A stretch of 64,000 nt of DNA from Musa acuminata AAA Group (taxonomy: Eukaryota; Streptophyta; Magnoliopsida; Zingiberales; Musaceae). The position numbers and the translations under genes were made by a program. Below the pieces are notes generated by a model. That model saw only the letters and a list, made by a program, of their open reading frames with translations. It ran no database searches and was not told the DNA's origin. Below are positions 58,146-64,000 of the stretch, in pieces (position 1 is the stretch's first letter; every line of letters starts with the position of its first letter). The stretch covers positions 2,990,501 to 3,054,500 of the forward strand of contig NC_088338.1 of NCBI RefSeq assembly GCF_036884655.1, given 5' to 3'.

Positions 58146-61100
58146 CTATCCTACAATCTTGTAACTTGGGTTGACAAGGTTTTCAAGACCAGATACTACT
58201 TGGATTGACTCAATAACATCACCAACCTTGAGATCTGCCAAATAATCTTCATTCTCTGTAACATATCCGAAAACAGCATATCGTCCATCCAATATATTGG
58301 CATTACTTGGTGTTAGCTCACTTTCTTTCAAAAGCCAAAACACTTGGCTTGAACCAGAGTTGTTGTCAAACTCCTGTTTTCAGATTAAAATAAACAAACA
58401 TAAGTCAGTAGCTGATAGATATAATCAACTGGTAGAAGAGGATTTGCAAATAAATTACATCTCTAGCCATTGCCATTGTTCCAAATGCATTAAATGGAAG
58501 GCATGTTTGGGCTTTGTATCTGCCAAGTTCCTGATAAATTGGATGAAGAAAGCGCAGATTAGGCTGTGCACCATTGATTTAGTAAAGCATAAAACACCAC
58601 GGAAATCATAAAGCAGAACTGCTCATGCTAAAAAAATCATTAAATTGAGGATAAAAGCAATGACTTGCTAATAAGTATTGCATAATGCGGACACCATGTT
58701 TTTAGAAGCTAGCACTTGAGGCATTTTTAATGTTGCTAAGCACTTTAATAAGGTACAAAATACGAGCTAATCATTCCACTAACTGAAACAATTTAACCAA
58801 CTTACCTCTAATGTTTCACCATAAATGGGAGTCTTGTCACCAATAACCATGATTTCTAGAGGTATGGTACGAACTTTTTCTGTACTAGGATCAATGAAAC
58901 CCTCTGCAGGCCCCTCAGGGTCACCAGTTTGGACAACAAAGCCATCAGCTGCAGCAGAGCCATGACAAATTTTAAAGGCAAACTCAATTCCACAAATGAG
59001 ATCCTATACACATGCCAGAAAATGGCATGTCCTGTATACAGCATAAATTTGACATTCATGCAAGGAAAGTTTCAGTTCAACACAAAAAATTATTGTCATT
59101 ATGCAGTAATCTGTATACGATGTGAATAGTTTGATATTCCAACTATGAATCAGATGTAATGTTCAGTTCCCTACAACTCGAAGACAAGATATAAGGAAAT
59201 ACCTCTTTGGATTGCCATGCCGTCATAGAAATGCCTTTCGACTAAATCTAAGAAGTTTCCAGCTGTAACTGGGGCATTGTACCCATCGAGCACAATGCGA
59301 AATACACAATCCTGGACATTTGGATTGTCCTTGACTTTAACCTTCATATCCACCGTTGCTCTCCCCTTCAATAGAGGCATATTGCTGTATTCCTCTGGCA
59401 CCTCGTATGGGAAACCATCCACCATATCCTCTTCAACACTGCAGAAACGCAATGTCGCAGGAAGTCTCAGCTGCAGTAAATGACAAGGTTATATATGAGA
59501 ATGATGCATTTAAGAAGGCTTTCTGCAAGCTTTTAATGCCAGATGTTGCTAACCATGGGAAGCTAGCAAACTTAAGCATCCACTGTATCATGTATGATCA
59601 TGTAGAAACCCGAAGTCATCTTGGTGCATTTGAGAAACTATTTTTTTGTTTATTACTTGATAATACGTTCAATATACGCAAGAGGGGAGGTAATACCCAT
59701 CAACATCAGTTAAAAGAGGGAAAATGCTTTTGGTTCCCAAGAATGGTGTGAATAACTCAGCATGTGAGAGAAGCATGATCCTTGAAAACCTTTTTCGTAA
59801 TTGGGAGAGCAAAAGACACATTTACCATCCTAACACAAATTCTTGGGACTCTTCCCAGAGACCCAATGCGTCTTACTCAAGGAATCAGGAGATGTGAAAT
59901 TCCTAGAGAAACAATTAGAAAATATTAATAGTAGATGAATCTATGGTCCTTAACAGCTAAATATATCTCGTTTTGCTTTGATTGCTCTCTTAAAACATTT
60001 CCTCAGCTACAGAAAATTAAATGCCTAAGTTTGTGGCGAGAAGACAACAATATTGTAAATAAAAATTTACTATAAGGAAAAAGTTAAAAGAGGAATATTG
60101 AGCTAAGCATTCACTTAGAACAAAATGAAATAGTGCTTATGATTTTGCGGTTTGAAAGAGAAATTATGTTTATTATACACCATAGGCAGAGAAAGGAAGA
60201 AGTAATGGTAGATTTGTGGAGTGTTCAAGAGCAGAGAATCAGAATTTGCAGCAGCTAACATACATCTCCAGATGCATAAATAATTGTTTACTTGAGGGTA
60301 TTTTTTCTATCCTCTTTTGACAAGTAGTTTGCTGCTAGCTTGCTGCATATTACCACAAAAGCCAAAGCTGTAGGCAACAGCTACAAAGGCCCACATCAGG
60401 CTTCACATTGAGGAAAAATAATAAGACTGTGTGCATATATAGAGCCAAGGTATTCTAGTTGCTGGTGATGGGTTTCAAAACCCTCTATTTATTTTGTTGT
60501 AAAACTAGTGAATTCACCACAAAAAAAGCAGATATTTAATAAACAAACCCCCAGGTTGCATATGAGACTGTATTTGAAAACAGAGACAGAAACCTATTCT
60601 CTAATTCCTTTTAGTCTTTAAATCTTAAGAACATGATAGAGATTACAGGTGACAAGAATGGACACCTGAAGAAAATATGCTTTCTACATGGATGATGAGC
60701 TTGAGCTATCATTGCATAAGGTAATATATTTATGATTTTCTGAACCCACCAAGCGGAAATTTCAACATTTAGCACTTGATTACTATATCACCAATGTATA
60801 GGTAATATATCAGAGCCAATAAATAGGAAAATACACAATAATGACATGCGATTTTTAAGAAAAATCATCACATGTAACCAACTTAAGTTTAATTTCTCTC
60901 TCTAAAAGAAATATAACAATAGAATGACTAATGAAAACTTATAACTAGGTGTTGGTCATTAATATTGCTATGTAAAAGAAAAAAAAGAATTGTTCACAAT
61001 TATAAAAAGTTGAATATAGTTCTCACCCTCCGACATATTGTAAGAGTTCCTTCTGCTTCGGTGCCACTGCATCCCTATCTCTTTGCTCCACAATCTGCTG

Positions 61101-63295
61101 GAACTCTTGCATCCCAACGGCAAGCTTTTCAATCAATTCCTTTCCATGTTCTTTCTTTGATTCAGCTACACCATTAAGAATCAGAGTCTTCCCTTGTTCG
61201 AGAGCACGAGAAGCTTGCCTTATGTTCTACCAATAGAGTAGGGAAAAAACAAAAGGTTCAGCAAGAAATTCACAACAAATCAACAAAAAGATAAGGTGGC
61301 ATAAGCATCGCCTCGATATTCCAAGTGGACCTTCTATTACGAGTATCATCCAATCTGAAAGGTACCAACTAACTTAACCATATCTTGCAGAATTTCTAAG
61401 ACACAAGTACTACCAGTGCTGTCATACAATTGTGTTGACAACCTGATGATTCAATGGCAATATTTACATCGACCTGTGCTACTTATGGGATAATCGCCAT
61501 ATAGGTTTTTCTTTTTTTGTGTTTCCCCCTTCTGAGGGGAGTAGGTGGATAGGCACACCTAAGTTTATTAGAATACATCAGGGTTTTGCACCTAGTGGGA
61601 GATAAAACAATGACATAACAAAGGAATAGAAGAGAGTGTTGATGGCCTCAAACCAAAGTTTGCATGGACATCTATTGTCACATGAAAATTTAATCCCAGT
61701 GGTGGGATAAAAAAAAAACTAATAAGAGTTTCTTTGAAAGTGACATAACAAGGAAACGGAAGAGTGTTGATGGCCCCAAAATCAAGATTTGCATGCACAT
61801 TTATTGTCCCATGAAAATTCAATCCCAGTGGGATGATAAATAGAAAACATGATAAGAATTTCTTTGAAAGTGTGCATACACACTGAACAGTACGTTGGTT
61901 CTCTCACTTCAGATGGATCATTTGCAACCAAAGATGCATGCACATCATAGAATTTCTCATTTGAAATCCACACATGATGGTTCCATCTCATGAAAACCAC
62001 AAAAAAGCTAACAGGTATCCTAGGTAGAGCAAGGATCAGCCACCCAATCTCATGCCTAGATCAGATGCATGGCATTGGTTAAAAATATGGTGCATTCTGG
62101 TTCCTAAAAAGGAAGCACACAAGTGACAGACAGACACTATATTGTGGTTTATTTTCAGTGAGAATGCAGAATGGGTAGCATGCTTTTGTTTATCACACAA
62201 ACCACAATCAGATGTATAACCCACTGACTACAGTTTATCCAAATATAACAAATTTGAGAAGCACAAATGAGGGTCATTTTTCTCCAGAAACCAGGCGCAT
62301 GAACATATTAATTTGAAAGTAGCATATCCAACAGGACTAAAGATAAGACTGTGACGAGTCTACTTACTCGCTCAACCAAGTCCAACGCCCTGACTCCAGA
62401 AACCTTGAGACTCTCTGTGATATCCTCAAGTGGTCTTTGAACCTCCCTTATAGCTTTGTTATCAATAGGCAATGCATTTCGCAACAAGGCACCAGGATCT
62501 TTAATAGGTGGTCCAGAGATGAGCACCGACAAATCAGGCAGCACTGGCCTTGCAGGAGATGCATGCGCTGGTGAAGTTAATGCGGGCACACCAGTAAACA
62601 ATCCAATTGCCAGTGCCAAAGATATTGCAGACTCTTTTAGGCCAAACGACTTGTCTTTCTGCATAAAAGAAATCCCAATAAAACGAGCATTATCTCAAAT
62701 ATCTTGCGTCGAAACTGAAAAAGAAGAAATAGGCAATCGATTTCCTCTGAGGTAAGATGAAAAAGTAAATTGCCTAAATTGATCATTGATTTCCTCTGGA
62801 AAATTTAAAATAAGATGCTACGAGAATAGTAGGAACTCGGGGCATTTAAGAACGAGAAAAAGGGAAAAATAGCACGAATTAAAAGTCTCGACTTTTTTTT
62901 AGTAAACGACGCTATTTTGCACGAAATATCATCAAAGAAACATGAGCACATTGGTTTCATCATTCGATTATGACAGATATTACTCGAATCAAGCAACACA
63001 TCGGACGAACGAAAATTTTCTCTTTCTCCATCACGAAAAAGAATCGAGCTTCCGTTCCAGTGAACCAACCAGATTGCAGCTTAGACAAGGTTGGACAACC
63101 ATGTAAAGGGAGACTCGCAGAGAGTTGGCTTACCTGTTCGCTGTCTGGGTCAAAGCGGGGAGACCTGGAGGCGGAGCAGCGGAAGCCTAGGCGGAGGGGC
63201 CTTCGACGCGCGTCGAAGCAGCCGCCGTGCGAGGGGAGGGGAAATCTCGGGGTGGCGGGGGAAGGCCGGCAAAGGGAAGAGACGAGGGCGGCCAT
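58146..63295 (-). CDS. CYP38: Thylakoid-lumen cyclophilin CYP38 (TLP40 type)
   Basis: Seven exons in phase on the minus strand: 63134-63295, 62368-62658, 61027-61226, 59203-59438, 58806-58948, 58459-58530 and 58146-58373. They encode 443 residues, the family length. Residues 1-54 are a stromal transit peptide. A twin lumen signal follows (about 64-87, [16 protein letters not shown] then PAHA), with cleavage expected after Ala87. The mature N-terminal helical domain has [15 protein letters not shown] and [11 protein letters not shown]. The C-terminal cyclophilin-like domain begins near [19 protein letters not shown] and includes [23 protein letters not shown] and [14 protein letters not shown]38 assists photosystem II assembly and repair in the lumen and is regarded as having weak or no isomerase activity. 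The gene ends NPSYKIVG. All donors are GT. Confidence 0.94.
61611..61870. repeat. 130-bp tandem duplication in a CYP38 intron
   Basis: TGACATAACAA begins at 61611 and again at 61741, with matching GTTGATGGCC, GCATG.ACAT.TATTGTC and AATCCCAGTGG in both copies and moderate divergence. It lies in the intron between exons 2 and 3 (61227-62367). Confidence 0.8.
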
Positions 63296-64000
63296 TTAGG
63301 GGAAGTGGGTGGGTTTGGGATTGGGAAACTAAGGGGCCTCCTACTACTAATGGCGGAGGAAGAGGAAGAAGTAGATAAACAGGATGATGTAGGGAGACTC
63401 GATTGGGCCACCGGAAGGACGACAGCCAGTTATAGCTCGACGTGTAAGATAAGGCTGGGGACGTAATGGTACTGCACGGGAGATAGAAGCTTTTATTTGC
63501 CCTTTCGGGTTTTTTAGGGTAGTCAACATGAGTGAGTTTTTATTGGCGAATTTTTGAAAAAACTTTTAGTTAAAAAATAAATAAATAAAACTATAATTAT
63601 AAAAATTTTAATTTATCTTTATCATCATCCAACCCATTATTGTCCTATCTCCCACTCTCCTCTACTAAGAACAATGACAAGATAATGGGTCATGAGTAAA
63701 CCTCATGAGTCCCTAGCCATCTATACCTCCACATTGCAAGTTAGATTTGGTACCTCTGATCGCCTTTGCGCGCAAGCTCACTCATGACTCTCTCCAACCT
63801 TTCTCTAGCACTCGCAACTCCCTTCTTCCTCGTTTACGATCCTCTCCTTCCTCAACTTTCTCCCTCCTCCCTCACAGGCATAGCTAAATAAGTAATGCAT
63901 AGAACAATGAAGCCAATTAAGATGAGCGTAACTAGCTTACCAATGTGATTGGGTTGGCATGGCCAACGACACAGGTGACAAAAAATAAAATCATCATTTA
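63296..64000. other. CYP38 promoter region
   Basis: 63296-63480 is GC-rich leader and proximal promoter of CYP38; beyond that the sequence is AT-rich, then C/T-rich (63600-63880). No gene or clear repeat seen before the window ends. Confidence 0.5.

Overview
This window is nuclear DNA from a flowering plant. The genes carry many spliceosomal introns and encode plastid-targeted proteins, a plant receptor kinase, a plasmodesmal-type CBM43 protein and a wall O-acetylation enzyme. Spaces between genes are AT-rich and hold microsatellites, MITEs and a decayed Ty1/copia element. The overall look suggests a monocot, possibly a Zingiberales (banana-like) genome, but that is inference from style and not from a diagnostic marker. 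All exon models below were built by hand from splice sites, reading-frame phase and family recall; no transcript or database evidence was available.

Layout. 397-817 (+): 3' end of an RWA/CAS1-type wall acetylation gene. 1798-2430 (-): secreted X8/CBM43 protein. 2431-7533: intergenic with a fold-back element and GA/AT microsatellites. 7534-8184 (-): DUF4408-type small membrane protein. 8185-11711: gene-poor. 11712-20740 (-): auxilin-like J-domain protein (AUL1 type) in eight exons, with a 583-bp hAT-type MITE inside one intron. 21575-22831 (-): seven tandem tRNA-Gly(UCC) genes at about 200-bp spacing, plus an eighth truncated copy. 23315-23734 (+): shortened chloroplast ribosomal protein L12-like gene. 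23735-26626: degenerate sequence and a MITE. 26627-29439 (-): proline-rich receptor-like kinase (PERK type). 29440-32687: nested 40-bp tandem repeats and unrecognised sequence. 32688-34374 (+): beta-carbonic anhydrase. 35536-39625 (-): exosome subunit RRP40. 40978-45730 (-): thylakoid protease DEG1. 46907-49995 (+): OB-fold protein, head-to-head with DEG1. 51130-57890: degenerate G-rich repeats split by a copia retrotransposon. 58146-63295 (-): thylakoid-lumen cyclophilin CYP38.

These are independent housekeeping and developmental genes. There is no operon-like logic. DEG1 and CYP38 both act in the thylakoid lumen on photosystem II maintenance, and the L12-like gene is also plastid-type, but in plants such proximity is normally coincidental. 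I found no unknown multi-gene system. The most noteworthy items are the tRNA-Gly array, the L12-like gene that appears to lack its dimerisation domain and hinge, the hAT MITE with an exact 8-bp target duplication, a fold-back element, and a two-level tandem repeat.
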